Below, piece after piece: positions 51,551-60,953 of a stretch of 62,914 nucleotides of DNA. The notes under the pieces were generated by a model, which was not told where the DNA came from, did not search any database, and saw nothing but the letters and a program-made list of their open reading frames with translations. Source of the DNA: Tenericutes bacterium ADurb.BinA124 (GTDB lineage Bacteria > Bacillota_I > Bacilli_A > ML615J-28 > CAG-698); NCBI GenBank assembly GCA_002068415.1, contig MVZM01000011.1, forward strand, positions 1-62,914, written 5' to 3'. A program made the position numbers and the translations under genes. The number at the start of each line of letters is the position of its first letter. Position 1 is the first letter of the stretch.

Positions 51551-53693
51551 AGTATTAACAAACGAACCACTAATTAAAATTGTGGGCATGAAAAAATATT
51601 TTCCACTGAAAAAAACCCGTTTATTCCAACGCGAAATCTTAACGGTTAAAGCCAATGATGGCGTCGATTTAGTCATTCATAAAGGCGAAACTTTGGGCTT
51701 AGTTGGCGAAAGCGGTTGTGGAAAATCAACTTTAGGCCGTGTTTTATTACAGCTTTACCCGCTTACTTCCGGAAAAATCATTTATTATGGTTATACTTTG
51801 GAAGACTATTCACCACGCTATTTATTTAAAGAAATTAACAGTTTAAAAGCATCTCGCCTTAAATACGAGAAATATTCTAAGCAGATTCAAGCAATTGAAG
51901 CCAAAATGGCTAGTCAAAAAAACAATCCTGCTTTTCAAGAGCAAGTAAAGAATAATGAACAAGAAATAGCCAAGTTAAAAGCAGAATGTAATCAAATTGC
52001 GAGTGATTGTCGTAGCCAATTTGGAACCTTCTTTGCTTCTAATAATATGAGAGCGATTAAACAAGCCATTAAAATGGATGCCTTGATTTATAAAAATAAA
52101 GAAAAGGTTGCTCAACTAGAATTAAAACAAGTTAAACTTGAACAGGACTTAGAAAAAGCTAAAAAGATTAAAAATGTGAAGGCGGAAGCAGATGTTGCAG
52201 CGCTTAAAAAGCAATTAGAAAATGCCGATTTAAACTTGATTGCCGACTTGAATAAAAAGTTGTCGATTGCGGAAAGAAAAGCGCAACACCATGTTATCGC
52301 CGTTGATATTGATATTCGCGAAACGCAAAAGAAAATCAATTTAATTAATGATGATACCCAGAGGTTCATTGCGAGGATCAAATCCTTGTTAGAAAAACCA
52401 ATTGAGTTAAATACGGAAATTGTTGCTAAACTGGTTGAGCGCAAACAACAGCACTTTGTTCGTGAAAAAAGAATTAAGCAACTCCAAGATTTTAATCTCT
52501 TCACAAAAGAAAAAGCGATGATTAGTCGCCTTAATAAAAAGATTGAAAAATTAATTAATAAAGCTGCCAATGTTACCGGAGCATTCATTTTATCCGATGA
52601 TATTGCCGGCATTTCCGATACTTTGTTTAAGAATATTGACGCCTTGCACACGATTCAAATGAACAAAGAAGAAATTACCTTATTGGAAGTTAAGAAGTTT
52701 AAAATCGAGCAAAAAATTGCTGATGATAAAGGAACTTATACTGATTTTCAAAAAGATGTTTTCCAAGAACGGATTGAAAAAATAAATCAAAAACTTGCTA
52801 ATTTACATGCTGAAAACGAACAACTTACGGAAAAAACCAAGCAATTGACACAAGAAATCAAAGAAGCTAATGCGAAATTGTCTGACCATCCGATGTATGA
52901 AGAATTGGAAGCTAAGAAAGAAAAAGGCTTGGATTTATCCCGCTTGACCGGCGAAGAAATGCGTCGTTTACGTCAGGATATGCAATTAATCTTCCAAGAT
53001 CCTTATTCATCGTTAAATCCGCGCTTAACTGTCGGCCAAATTATTGGCGAAGGTTTGAAAGCTCATGATGTCGAATCAAAAACGAAAGACAATTACCAAG
53101 ATATGATTTTAAAAGTTATGGACAAATGCGGTTTAGCTCCTTATATGTTACATCGCTATCCCCATCAGTTCTCCGGTGGCCAACGCCAGAGAATTGGGAT
53201 TGCCCGTGCTTTGGCGGTTAATCCTAAGTTCATTGTTTGCGACGAAGCCGTTAGTGCTTTGGACGTTTCGATTCAATCACAAATTATCAACTTATTAGAA
53301 GATTTACGCGACCAAGAAAACTTGACGTATTTGTTTATTTCGCATGACTTAAGCGTCATTAAACACATTAGTGACCGCATTGGGGTTATGTATTTGGGAC
53401 AAATTGTGGAGTTAGGAAACTCGGAAGAAATTTATCGACGTCCCTTACATCCATATACAAAGGCGCTTATTTCAGCAATTCCAACGACTGATCAAGGGCC
53501 AAAACAACGAATTTTCTTGGAAGGTGATATTCCTTCAAATGTCTTTCCGCCAAGCGGATGTAAATTTAGAACCCGTTGTCCATTAGCCCGGAAGGAGTGC
53601 GCGCAACGCGTACCGGAATTCCGTGAGGTTGAACCGGGCCGTTTCGTCGCTTGTCATTTCTATGAAGAAACAGAAACTTTACGACCGTCTTAA
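51537..53693 (+). CDS. oppF: oligopeptide ABC transporter ATPase OppF with long coiled-coil insertion
   Basis: 718 residues against about 310-330 in ordinary OppF. Walker A GESGCGKST is at 57-65. Residues about 92-465 are then a Lys/Glu/Gln/Asn-rich predicted coiled coil with short breaks. The ATPase resumes with LTGEEMRRLRQDMQLIFQDPYSSLNP (Q-loop Gln487), signature FSGGQRQRIGIARA (545-558), Walker B FIVCDEAVSALD and SHD. The C-terminal GCKFRTRCPLARKEC is present. Mycoplasmal OppF proteins are also enlarged, so this links the organism to that neighbourhood. The insert faces the cytoplasm; its role is unknown. Confidence 0.94.
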   Translation: MGKSKVLTNEPLIKIVGMKKYFPLKKTRLFQREILTVKANDGVDLVIHKGETLGLVGESGCGKSTLGRVLLQLYPLTSGKIIYYGYTLEDYSPRYLFKEINSLKASRLKYEKYSKQIQAIEAKMASQKNNPAFQEQVKNNEQEIAKLKAECNQIASDCRSQFGTFFASNNMRAIKQAIKMDALIYKNKEKVAQLELKQVKLEQDLEKAKKIKNVKAEADVAALKKQLENADLNLIADLNKKLSIAERKAQHHVIAVDIDIRETQKKINLINDDTQRFIARIKSLLEKPIELNTEIVAKLVERKQQHFVREKRIKQLQDFNLFTKEKAMISRLNKKIEKLINKAANVTGAFILSDDIAGISDTLFKNIDALHTIQMNKEEITLLEVKKFKIEQKIADDKGTYTDFQKDVFQERIEKINQKLANLHAENEQLTEKTKQLTQEIKEANAKLSDHPMYEELEAKKEKGLDLSRLTGEEMRRLRQDMQLIFQDPYSSLNPRLTVGQIIGEGLKAHDVESKTKDNYQDMILKVMDKCGLAPYMLHRYPHQFSGGQRQRIGIARALAVNPKFIVCDEAVSALDVSIQSQIINLLEDLRDQENLTYLFISHDLSVIKHISDRIGVMYLGQIVELGNSEEIYRRPLHPYTKALISAIPTTDQGPKQRIFLEGDIPSNVFPPSGCKFRTRCPLARKECAQRVPEFREVEPGRFVACHFYEETETLRPS

Positions 53694-53868
53694 AATTACC
53701 CCCGAAAAAGAAGCATTAGCCCGCCAAAAGCTTGAAGAAACACCTTTGGAAAAAGGTGACTTTCGAGCGCTTGTGATTGCCGCCTTTCTCATGTTTGGTT
53801 TACCGACAATTGGCGTATTGGCCGTGTTAGCCTTCATTATGTGGCTAATCTTTTTTGCCGGAAGATAA
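53662..53868 (+). CDS. small single-span membrane protein
   Basis: 68 residues: a basic, helical N-terminus (KKQKLYDRLKITPEKEALARQKLEE) and one hydrophobic span (about 38-62, GLPTIGVLAVLAFIMWLIFF). It overlaps the end of oppF by 32 nt in another frame and has no clear ribosome site, so it relies on coupling to oppF. The frame is open from 53623. I do not recognise a family. It may be an accessory subunit of the transporter or simply lie between opp and spx. Confidence 0.55.
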   Translation: MKKQKLYDRLKITPEKEALARQKLEETPLEKGDFRALVIAAFLMFGLPTIGVLAVLAFIMWLIFFAGR

Positions 53869-53881
53869 AATAGGAGGGAAC

Positions 53882-54319
53882 ATGATTAAATTATACACTT
53901 CTCCCAGCTGCTCTTCTTGTCGAAAGGTGAAAAAATATTTTCAGCAGTATAAGATTCCTTATACCGAAAAGAATATTTTATCAACTCCTTTATATCGAGA
54001 AGATATCTACAAAATGCTGATGAATAGTGAAAATGGGTTTGAAGACATCATTTCCACAAGATCCAATGCTTTTAAAGAAATGAATGTCGATTTAAACAAA
54101 ATGAAAACCAATGAATTGATTGATTTTATTGTTCAAAATCCCAGTGTTTTAAAAAGACCAATCATTGTCACCGACTATGAAATTCAAGTTGGGTATAATG
54201 ATGACGATATTGAGTTGTTTCTGCCCCCGGAATTACGCGATATTGATTGCCAACACTGCGTTCCTGAAGAGGAATGTGATTATGTGAAGGCCATTAAAAT
54301 TGAAGGAAAACCGGCGTGA
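53882..54319 (+). CDS. spx: Spx-type transcriptional regulator
   Basis: Spx binds the RNA polymerase alpha C-terminal domain and redirects transcription under thiol stress. The 145 residues have the CSSC redox switch at 10-13 (KLYTSPSCSSCRKVKKYF), the ArsC-like fold, and RPIIVTDYEIQVGYNDDDIELFLP near the end. Compared with about 131 residues usually, a tail adds DCQHCVPEEECDY with three more Cys. The start is ATG 53882 (AGGAGG). It follows opp as in Bacillus; clpP, whose product degrades Spx there, is at 56589. Confidence 0.92.
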   Translation: MIKLYTSPSCSSCRKVKKYFQQYKIPYTEKNILSTPLYREDIYKMLMNSENGFEDIISTRSNAFKEMNVDLNKMKTNELIDFIVQNPSVLKRPIIVTDYEIQVGYNDDDIELFLPPELRDIDCQHCVPEEECDYVKAIKIEGKPA

Positions 54320-54320
54320 G

Positions 54321-54352
54321 AAAAGGCTAAGATGAAAATCTTAGCCTTTTTT
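54321..54352. terminator. bidirectional terminator after spx
   Basis: AAAAGGCTAAGAT, GAAA loop, ATCTTAGCCTTTT: a long perfect stem shared by spx and the convergent CYTH gene. Confidence 0.9.
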
Positions 54353-54920
54353 AGTGCAGTTTTTTATAAGCATTGAACGCACGGCGAATCTTTTTATCGG
54401 CTTTGCGATATTGGATTTCCAGCTCATTGATGATTTGTACAAACTCTTTTTTGCCGCCACTGTAGGTTTTGGCTTCATATTCTAATTCATAATCGGTGGT
54501 TCCCAAATAATGACTCTTATCAATGAAGAGAACGCCTGTTTTGTAGGGAAGATACATTCTTAATGTGGAAAGGCTTAGGAAGTTGACGAGTTTTTGGGTT
54601 CCGATTAAGGATGACAATTCGTTTTTAATATCACTTTCCGGAGCAATTCCGGTGGTTTTAATTTCTTTAAAAGTATCGGCATCAATGGGGATGGTAAATT
54701 CCTGCATCATATAGCCTTTTTTTCGCTTTAAAGTTAATTCTAAATCTTCACGTTCGCGCACCCGTAGCGAAGCATCCAAGGCCTTTAAAGAAAAACGGGG
54801 CGTATCAAAATAATGGTTGGTCTGAAAATCAGTTCGATTTCCTTTGAATAATTCCATTAAACGCTCATATTCTTCTTTGGACAAGAGCGTTTTAAATTCG
54901 ACTTCAGTATTAGTATGCAT
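54351..54920 (-). CDS. CYTH domain protein (YjbK-like)
   Basis: 189 residues of the CYTH triphosphate tunnel family. EVEFKTLLSKEEYERL is the defining ExExK start. Charged tunnel residues follow in NHYFDTPRFSLKALDASLRVRERE, LTLKRKK and YELEYEAK. Members hydrolyse inorganic or organic triphosphates. In Bacillus the homologue lies close to yjbM and nadK, as here, though on the opposite strand in this window. Confidence 0.87.
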   Translation of the reverse strand: MHTNTEVEFKTLLSKEEYERLMELFKGNRTDFQTNHYFDTPRFSLKALDASLRVREREDLELTLKRKKGYMMQEFTIPIDADTFKEIKTTGIAPESDIKNELSSLIGTQKLVNFLSLSTLRMYLPYKTGVLFIDKSHYLGTTDYELEYEAKTYSGGKKEFVQIINELEIQYRKADKKIRRAFNAYKKLH

Positions 54921-54956
54921 AATTGAGCCGTCCTTTCTTTCCTTAATTCATAGTAT

Positions 54957-54984
54957 ATTATACATGTAAAAAGTAAAAAAGCAA
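54957..54984 (-). promoter_or_regulatory. promoter of the CYTH gene
   Basis: On the minus strand TTGCTT (54979-54984), a 16-bp spacer and TATAAT (54957-54962). Confidence 0.5.
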
Positions 54985-55098
54985 TAGGATTTTATAAAAT
55001 GAAAAATTGCTTAAAAATAAAATAATTATTATATAAAAAGACATTTGTTTGTGTTAAAATAAAGATGCCCTTTAAATCAATTGTGAAAGGAACAAAGC

Positions 55099-55776
55099 AT
55101 GATTAATGAAAACCTTTATTGGCAATCCTTTTTATTGCCATATGAATTAGCTGTCGGCGGATTTATTATCAAGCTTGAAGCAATGCGTAAGGAATTTTTG
55201 TTTAAAAAAGTTAACAATCCCATTGAGATTGTCTCGGGTCGAGTCAAGTCAGTGAGCAGCATTTTAGAAAAAGCGGAACGGTTGAATATTGATTTCAACC
55301 ATATTCCCGAAGGCATTTACGATATTGCCGGGATTCGGGTTACTTGTAAATATATTGAAGATGTTTATACGGTGGCGGACCTTTTGAAGTCCCGTAAAGA
55401 CATTGACATTTTTTTGATTAAAGATTATATCAAAGAACCGAAAGCCAGTGGTTATCGTTCTTTACACTTAATCGCCAAGTATAATGTGGAAACCGTTGAT
55501 GGCCGGATGCCTATTAATATCGAGTTTCAAATTCGGACTCATGCCATGCATTTGTGGGCCTCCATTGAACACACCTTGAAATATAAATATTACCGTCACA
55601 TTCCCGAAGAAATCCAAGAGCGACTGATTCAAGCCTCCATTATTTGTGCCAGTTTAGATGATGAAATGACGCGCATCAAGTCAACTATGGGCTCGGTTGT
55701 CGTTGACAAAGTTCGGGAAACGGAACCGGACTTGGATGAGATGGAAGTTTTCTTAAATAGTATTAAAAAATGGTGA
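55099..55776 (+). CDS. relP: small alarmone synthetase, RelP/YjbM type
   Basis: A GTP/GDP pyrophosphokinase making (p)ppGpp without a hydrolase domain. In the 225 residues, the synthetase motifs are GRVKSVSSILEKAER, IYDIAGIRVTCKYIEDVY, KEPKASGYRSLHLIAKY and IEFQIRTHAMHLWASIEHTLKYKY. The C-terminal helices serve tetramer formation in the family. nadK follows after 4 nt, the Bacillus yjbM-ppnKA order. A possible promoter TTGCTT-N17-TATATA lies upstream. Confidence 0.93.
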   Translation: MINENLYWQSFLLPYELAVGGFIIKLEAMRKEFLFKKVNNPIEIVSGRVKSVSSILEKAERLNIDFNHIPEGIYDIAGIRVTCKYIEDVYTVADLLKSRKDIDIFLIKDYIKEPKASGYRSLHLIAKYNVETVDGRMPINIEFQIRTHAMHLWASIEHTLKYKYYRHIPEEIQERLIQASIICASLDDEMTRIKSTMGSVVVDKVRETEPDLDEMEVFLNSIKKW

Positions 55777-55780
55777 TGAT

Positions 55781-56527
55781 ATGAAATATGCTCAGTTTGG
55801 AAATTATGAAGCCCTAAACATTAAAATGATTCGTGATGATGAACATCCCGAGCTTGTTTTTTCGTTTGGTGGCGATGGCACGATGCTTGCGGCCATTCAT
55901 CGCTATCTTGATCAACTTGAACAAGTGAAGTTTGTGGGCATTAATACGGGTAAATTGGGGTTTTTTACGGATTTTGATAAGGATGAATTACCCTTAATCT
56001 GTGAAATGTTGGAAAAAGGCGATTATGAAATAAATAAGTTTCATATTTTGGAATACACATTAATTAACCAATATCAAAGCATCACCGGTTATGCGGTTAA
56101 TGAACTGGCGATTATCAGTCCGGTTCATACCCAAAACATTGATGTTTTTATCAATGATGAACATTTTGAAACTTTTCGGGGGACGGGGTTATTAGTATCT
56201 CCGCCAACAGGAAGTACGGCCTATAATAAATCTTTGGGCGGGAGTGTTATTGATCCGCATATTCGTGCTATCCAACTAACGGAAATTGCTCCCATCAACA
56301 ATCGGCTTTTTAAAAGTTTGTCTTCACCCTTAGTGTTGTCCGAAAAATCTAAAATTGCCTTAATCGTTTCCGAAAACCAAAATCTAGTTATTAGTGCTGA
56401 TGGTGTATTGTTGGATTTTAAGGATGTACAAAAAGTAATGACGAAATTATCCAAGCGTACTGTTTCGTTTGTTGTGAAGCCGAATACGGATTTCTTTCAT
56501 CGGGTTAAGCGTTCCTTCATTAAATAA
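55781..56527 (+). CDS. nadK: NAD kinase
   Basis: Phosphorylates NAD to NADP. The 248 residues show FSFGGDGTMLAAIHRY (GGDGT), GINTGKLGFFTDF, the NE/D block AVNELAI, and the glycine-rich GTGLLVSPPTGSTAYNKSLGGSVIDP. It is cotranscribed with relP. Confidence 0.95.
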   Translation: MKYAQFGNYEALNIKMIRDDEHPELVFSFGGDGTMLAAIHRYLDQLEQVKFVGINTGKLGFFTDFDKDELPLICEMLEKGDYEINKFHILEYTLINQYQSITGYAVNELAIISPVHTQNIDVFINDEHFETFRGTGLLVSPPTGSTAYNKSLGGSVIDPHIRAIQLTEIAPINNRLFKSLSSPLVLSEKSKIALIVSENQNLVISADGVLLDFKDVQKVMTKLSKRTVSFVVKPNTDFFHRVKRSFIK

Positions 56528-56562
56528 TGTTCCATTATCAAATAATGGGTTTTATCATAATT

Positions 56563-56601
56563 AAAAAGAGTTAAAGATTTAAAAATCTTTAGCTCTTTTT
56601 T
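56563..56601. terminator. bidirectional terminator between nadK and clpP
   Basis: An 18-bp stem with one G-T pair: the arm starting AAAAAGAG (56563-56580) pairs with the arm ending CTCTTTTT (56583-56600). Confidence 0.85.
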
Positions 56602-57173
56602 GTCATAATGTGGTCAATAATCCCATAAGCTAAGGCTTCTTCGGAAAACATATAGTTATCGCGTTCCGTATCCTGATTGATTTGTTCGATGGTTTTATTG
56701 GTTTTCTCCGCTAGAATTTGATTGACGCGTTCTTTGACTCGCAAGATATGTTTGGCCGCAATTTGAATTTCCGTCGCTTGTCCGGATGCTCCTCCCATTG
56801 GTTGGTGAATGAGAATTTCACTGTTGGGTAAGGCAAAACGTTTTCCTTTGGTACCACTGGCCAATAGAAAGGCGGCCATGGAAGCGGCGATGCCAACACA
56901 AATCGTTTGGACATCAGGGGCCACCAAGTTCATGGTGTCATAGATTGCCATTCCGGCGGTGATTGAGCCACCGGGAGAGTTAATATAAATATAAATATCT
57001 TTTTCGGCATCTTCCGCTGCTAAAAATAACAGTTGAGCGACAACCGAATTGGCTAAAGCGTCATTGATTTCGCCACTTAACATAATGATACGATCCTTTA
57101 ATAAGCGTGAATAAATATCATAGGAACGTTCACCTAAAGAAGTGCGTTCAATGACAATGGGTGTGTAATACAT
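56589..57173 (-). CDS. clpP: ATP-dependent Clp protease proteolytic subunit
   Basis: A serine protease chamber subunit. The 194 residues include the handle [19 protein letters not shown], catalytic Ser in [14 protein letters not shown], catalytic His in [13 protein letters not shown] and catalytic Asp in [11 protein letters not shown]. It works with a Clp ATPase encoded elsewhere. In Bacilli ClpXP keeps Spx low, and spx is 2.3 kb away here. Confidence 0.97.
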   Translation of the reverse strand: MYYTPIVIERTSLGERSYDIYSRLLKDRIIMLSGEINDALANSVVAQLLFLAAEDAEKDIYIYINSPGGSITAGMAIYDTMNLVAPDVQTICVGIAASMAAFLLASGTKGKRFALPNSEILIHQPMGGASGQATEIQIAAKHILRVKERVNQILAEKTNKTIEQINQDTERDNYMFSEEALAYGIIDHIMTKKS

Positions 57174-57197
57174 ATTTGTTTCTCCTTTGATATAATT

Positions 57198-57226
57198 ATT
57201 CTACCTTTTTCATTATAATAAGTCAA
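57198..57226 (-). promoter_or_regulatory. clpP promoter
   Basis: On the minus strand TTGACT (57221-57226), a 17-bp spacer and TAGAAT (57198-57203). No tandem CtsR heptads were seen. Confidence 0.7.
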
Positions 57227-57246
57227 ACATTACGGTTGGGAAAGAC

Positions 57247-57275
57247 TTGCACATTTTCGTAATAAGTGATATAAT
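57247..57275 (+). promoter_or_regulatory. pheST promoter
   Basis: TTGCAC (57247-57252), a 17-bp spacer and TATAAT (57270-57275). Confidence 0.8.
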
Positions 57276-57281
57276 GCAAGA

Positions 57282-57502
57282 AATCGAGGATCGAGAAGTA
57301 GTAATTGGCATCGTTTCTGTCTTAGGGAGTTAGGATCGTGACTGCAAGTCTTAACCAGAAACGCTAATGAATTCATCTTGGGAGAGGTTCTAATCCAACC
57401 CGCAAAGCCCCTTGCGTTATCAAAGAAATGAGTGCAATAATATTGAACTAAGGTGGTACCACGGAAGATTTCGTCCTTAACTAAAGTTAAGGCTTTTTTA
57501 TT
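57282..57502 (+). promoter_or_regulatory. T-box riboswitch, phenylalanine
   Basis: The T-box AAGGTGGTACCACG is at 57450-57463. Specifier TTC (57372-57374, in GAATTCATCTTGGGAG) matches phenylalanine. The terminator stem CCTTAAC / GTTAAGG (57475-57492) is followed by a T run. The specifier-loop flank is nearly the same in the three T-boxes of the window. Confidence 0.95.
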
Positions 57503-57515
57503 TTTAGGAGGATTT

Positions 57516-58538
57516 ATGGATAATCAATTTAAGTTATTACAGGAGCGTTTATTGGAAGAATTAGCCAAGGTCAAAACAATGAATGAACTACATGAAACCA
57601 AAGCACTTTTTTTAGGTAAAAAAAGTCCGATTCAGGAATTGTTTGCAAGGATGAAAGACTTAAGCATTGAAGAAAAGAAAACTCTTGGTCAAAAGGTTAA
57701 TTGGTTTAAAAATTATGTTGAAGAAGCGATTGCGAAAAAAGCGGAAGCCTTGGAACAAGCGCAAATCATCGCCCAGTTAGAAAGCGAAGCGATTGATGTC
57801 AGTCTTGCTGGAATAGCTTTTTCTTTAGGCAATAAACATCCCTTAACTAAAATGACGGAAGAAATTGAAGACATTTTTATCGGAATGGGATATGCGATTG
57901 CGGAAGGGCCGGAAGTTGAACTGGATTTGTATAACTTCGAAATGCTCAATTTACCAAAAGGGCATCCCGCTCGGGAAATGCAGGATTCTTTTTATATTGA
58001 TGGCAACACCTTATTACGAACACATACTTCTCCTGTTCAAGTGCGGACGCTTTTAGCGGCCAAGCAACAACCGGTAAAAATTATTTGTCCGGGGAAAGTT
58101 TATCGTCGTGACTATGACGATGCGACTCACTCTCACCAATTTATGCAAATCGAAGGTTTGGTGGTTGATCGAGGTATTACCATGTCCGACCTAAAAGGAA
58201 CACTAACGGTATTGATGCAAAAAATGTTTGGTTCCAGTTTGGAAGTTCGTTTTCGTCCCTCGTTCTTTCCGTTTACGGAACCGAGCGTTGAAGTCGATGT
58301 TACTTGTTTCAAATGTAAAGGGCATGGTTGTTCGCTTTGTAAGAACGGCGGGTGGATTGAAGTTTTAGGGGCCGGGATGGTTCATCCTCAAGTTTTAAAA
58401 ATGTCGGGCTATGATCCTAATGAATTTCAAGGTTTTGCTTTTGGCATCGGCATTGAGCGCCTTACGATGCTTCGTTACGGTATCGATGACATCAGGCATT
58501 TTTATACTGATGATTTACGATTCCTTAAACAGTTTTAG
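57516..58538 (+). CDS. pheS: phenylalanyl-tRNA synthetase alpha subunit
   Basis: 340 residues: N-terminal coiled coil (1-85), then the class II catalytic core with motif 2 region [20 protein letters not shown], Phe-pocket [32 protein letters not shown], and motif 3 [17 protein letters not shown]. The longer frame from 57453 runs into the T-box, so ATG 57516 (AGGAGG) is used. Confidence 0.97.
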   Translation: MDNQFKLLQERLLEELAKVKTMNELHETKALFLGKKSPIQELFARMKDLSIEEKKTLGQKVNWFKNYVEEAIAKKAEALEQAQIIAQLESEAIDVSLAGIAFSLGNKHPLTKMTEEIEDIFIGMGYAIAEGPEVELDLYNFEMLNLPKGHPAREMQDSFYIDGNTLLRTHTSPVQVRTLLAAKQQPVKIICPGKVYRRDYDDATHSHQFMQIEGLVVDRGITMSDLKGTLTVLMQKMFGSSLEVRFRPSFFPFTEPSVEVDVTCFKCKGHGCSLCKNGGWIEVLGAGMVHPQVLKMSGYDPNEFQGFAFGIGIERLTMLRYGIDDIRHFYTDDLRFLKQF

Positions 58539-58547
58539 GAGGCTTTT

Positions 58548-60929
58548 ATGCGGGTAAAATTATCATGGTTAAATGAACTTGTTAATATTTCCGATTTAAA
58601 GGTAGAGGAGTTAAAAAAGATTATTTCCCTTTACAGTACGGAAGTTGAAAGTGTTGAGCAAGTGGCAACGGGGTCGAATTTGCTTGTTGGTCATGTTTTA
58701 CAATGCGAGCCACATCCGGATTCCGATCATTTACATCTTTGTTTAGTTGATATCGGAACAGAGAAATTGTCAATTGTCTGTGGAGCGCCTAATGTTTCAA
58801 AAGGACAAAAAGTAGTGGTTGCGACCATCGGTTGTGTTCTTCCTGGCGGATTAGTTATCAAAAAAGCTAAAATCCGCGGGGTGGAATCATCGGGAATGAT
58901 TTGTTCATTAGCGGAATTAGGGGTTGAAAAGAAGTATATTCCTGAAGAATATCAAGCCGGAATCTACTATTTTAAACATGATGTTAAAGTTGGCAGTTCC
59001 GCTTTAGCTGCACTTGACTTCGATGATGTTGTTTTTGATCTAGCCATTACCCCTAATCGCGGGGATTTAATGAGCATGTTGGGGGTGGCCATTGAAGTTG
59101 CCGCCGTCTTAAACCGTCCCTTAAAACCCTTAGCATATCAAGTAGAAAATGAGGAAAAAGATGTTAAATTAACGGTGGCGATTGAGTCGAACGCTTGTCA
59201 TGCTTATTTAGCGCAGGCTTTTAAAAATGTGCAAATTAAACCTTCACCTTGGTGGTTAATTGCCCGTTTAATCGCTTTTGGCATTCGTCCGATAAATAAT
59301 GTCGTTGACATCACAAATTACATTTTGGCGCTGTTTGGTCAGCCGCTCCATGCTTTTGATTACCAAAAATTAGGTTCCAAAATTGTGGTTCGCCAAGCTC
59401 GTGAAGGAGAAGTTTTCACAACCCTGGATGGTGTTAAAAGAGACTTGCTGGCTAGTGATTTAGTAATTACCGATGGCGAAAAACCGGTCGCTTTAGCGGG
59501 AGTAATGGGTGGTAAAGAGACGGAGATTGTCGATGGGACCACGGACATTGTCCTGGAAGTTGCGGTTTTTGATCCGATGACGATTCGCAAAACTTCCCAG
59601 CGCTTAGCTTTAAGAAGTGAATCCTCGGCCCGTTTTGAACGTGGAGTGGATGTTAACCGCAGTCAAGAAGCCCTAGCTTATGCCAGTTATTTACTTAAGA
59701 ATTTGGCTAAGGCTAAGCCGAGCAGCGAAATTGCTATGGCAGGACTTACTAACAAAGGCGCGACTTTGATTGCCATTTCCGAAAACGATGTCAGCCAATT
59801 ACTTGGTATCAAAGTGCCCTTAGAAGAAATGCGCAATCTTTTTGAACGCTTGCAGTTTAAAGTGGAAAAAGGGCAAGATTTATTGGTAAAAGTACCGAAT
59901 CGTCGCCATGATATCAAGATTAAAAATGATTTAATTGAGGAAATCGGTCGTCTTCACGGCTATACCAATTTACCGAACACCTTACCAAAATCAGCACAAG
60001 CCGGAGCTTTAACGCCTAAACAAAGGCGACGCCGAATCATTAAACAAAGCTTAGCGGCTTTAGGTTTAAGCGAAGCCATCACTTATTCCTTAGTTAATGA
60101 GCAATATAATGAGGCTTTTGCTGACAACCATCATCCGAACAGCCAAGCCATCTCTCTAATCAATCCCCTAAGTTCAGATCGCGGAACCTTAAGAAAAGGG
60201 ATATTGTTGAGTTTGATTGAGGTTGTAAAATATAACTATGCGAGAAAAATGAAAGACATCGCCTTGTTTGAAATCGGGAAAGGCTATAGTTTAAACGCCG
60301 TAAATCAAGAAGAAGAATTATTGGCCATTGTTATGGCTAATCGGTATTTTGGGAATATCTGGCAAAAAGATGTTAAAGTTGATTTTTATGTTATCAAAGG
60401 CGTTTTGGAAAATTTAGCTAAGAACCTAAACATCAATTTAACTTTTAAACCGATGATGGAAAGCGGTCAAGAATTGCATCCACGCCGTAGTGCCGATGTT
60501 TATTTAGATAACGAAAAAATTGGTTTCATTGGCAGTTTGCATCCGCAATTTGCTTTAGCATCCGGTCTTGATGAAGTTTATGTTGGGGAATTAAAACTGG
60601 AAAAAATATTACAGACTTCTACAAGCATCAAGCACTATGAACCAATGAGCAAATATCCCCATATGGAACGCGATTTAGCGCTTGTTCTTCCGAAAGAAGT
60701 TTTAGCCGGCGATATTATTGAAAGCATCAAAAAAACCGCTTCCCTAATTAGTGATGTCTATGTTTTTGATGTTTACACAGGTGAGAATGTGGAGAAGGAC
60801 CAAAAGTCTCTAGCAGTTCGAATTATCTTTACCAGCCATGAACCATTGAGTGAAGAGATTATTAGTCCTAAAATGAATAAGATTGTGAAAACATTGGCGA
60901 ATGAATTTAAAGCCCAATTACGAAGTTAA
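58548..60929 (+). CDS. pheT: phenylalanyl-tRNA synthetase beta subunit
   Basis: 793 residues in the normal domain order. It has the EMAP-type tRNA-binding domain (about 40-150: GHVLQCEPHPDSDHLHLCLVD), B3/B4 editing domain, B5 (about 400-475), the catalytic-like domain, and the C-terminal ferredoxin-fold anticodon-binding domain (about 705-793: MSKYPHMERDLALVLP). It pairs with PheS as an alpha2-beta2 enzyme. Confidence 0.98.
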   Translation: MRVKLSWLNELVNISDLKVEELKKIISLYSTEVESVEQVATGSNLLVGHVLQCEPHPDSDHLHLCLVDIGTEKLSIVCGAPNVSKGQKVVVATIGCVLPGGLVIKKAKIRGVESSGMICSLAELGVEKKYIPEEYQAGIYYFKHDVKVGSSALAALDFDDVVFDLAITPNRGDLMSMLGVAIEVAAVLNRPLKPLAYQVENEEKDVKLTVAIESNACHAYLAQAFKNVQIKPSPWWLIARLIAFGIRPINNVVDITNYILALFGQPLHAFDYQKLGSKIVVRQAREGEVFTTLDGVKRDLLASDLVITDGEKPVALAGVMGGKETEIVDGTTDIVLEVAVFDPMTIRKTSQRLALRSESSARFERGVDVNRSQEALAYASYLLKNLAKAKPSSEIAMAGLTNKGATLIAISENDVSQLLGIKVPLEEMRNLFERLQFKVEKGQDLLVKVPNRRHDIKIKNDLIEEIGRLHGYTNLPNTLPKSAQAGALTPKQRRRRIIKQSLAALGLSEAITYSLVNEQYNEAFADNHHPNSQAISLINPLSSDRGTLRKGILLSLIEVVKYNYARKMKDIALFEIGKGYSLNAVNQEEELLAIVMANRYFGNIWQKDVKVDFYVIKGVLENLAKNLNINLTFKPMMESGQELHPRRSADVYLDNEKIGFIGSLHPQFALASGLDEVYVGELKLEKILQTSTSIKHYEPMSKYPHMERDLALVLPKEVLAGDIIESIKKTASLISDVYVFDVYTGENVEKDQKSLAVRIIFTSHEPLSEEIISPKMNKIVKTLANEFKAQLRS

Positions 60930-60953
60930 AAAAGCGGATTTTTCCGCTTTTTA
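60928..60953. terminator. bidirectional terminator after pheT
   Basis: AAAAAGCGGA, TTTT loop, TCCGCTTTTT; shared with the convergent ispH gene. Confidence 0.85.

Noticed and set aside
52112..52651. 179-codon minus-strand frame
   Set aside because: It is the mirror of the oppF coiled coil; its low-complexity Ser/Phe/Ile composition is what reversed Lys/Glu codons give.
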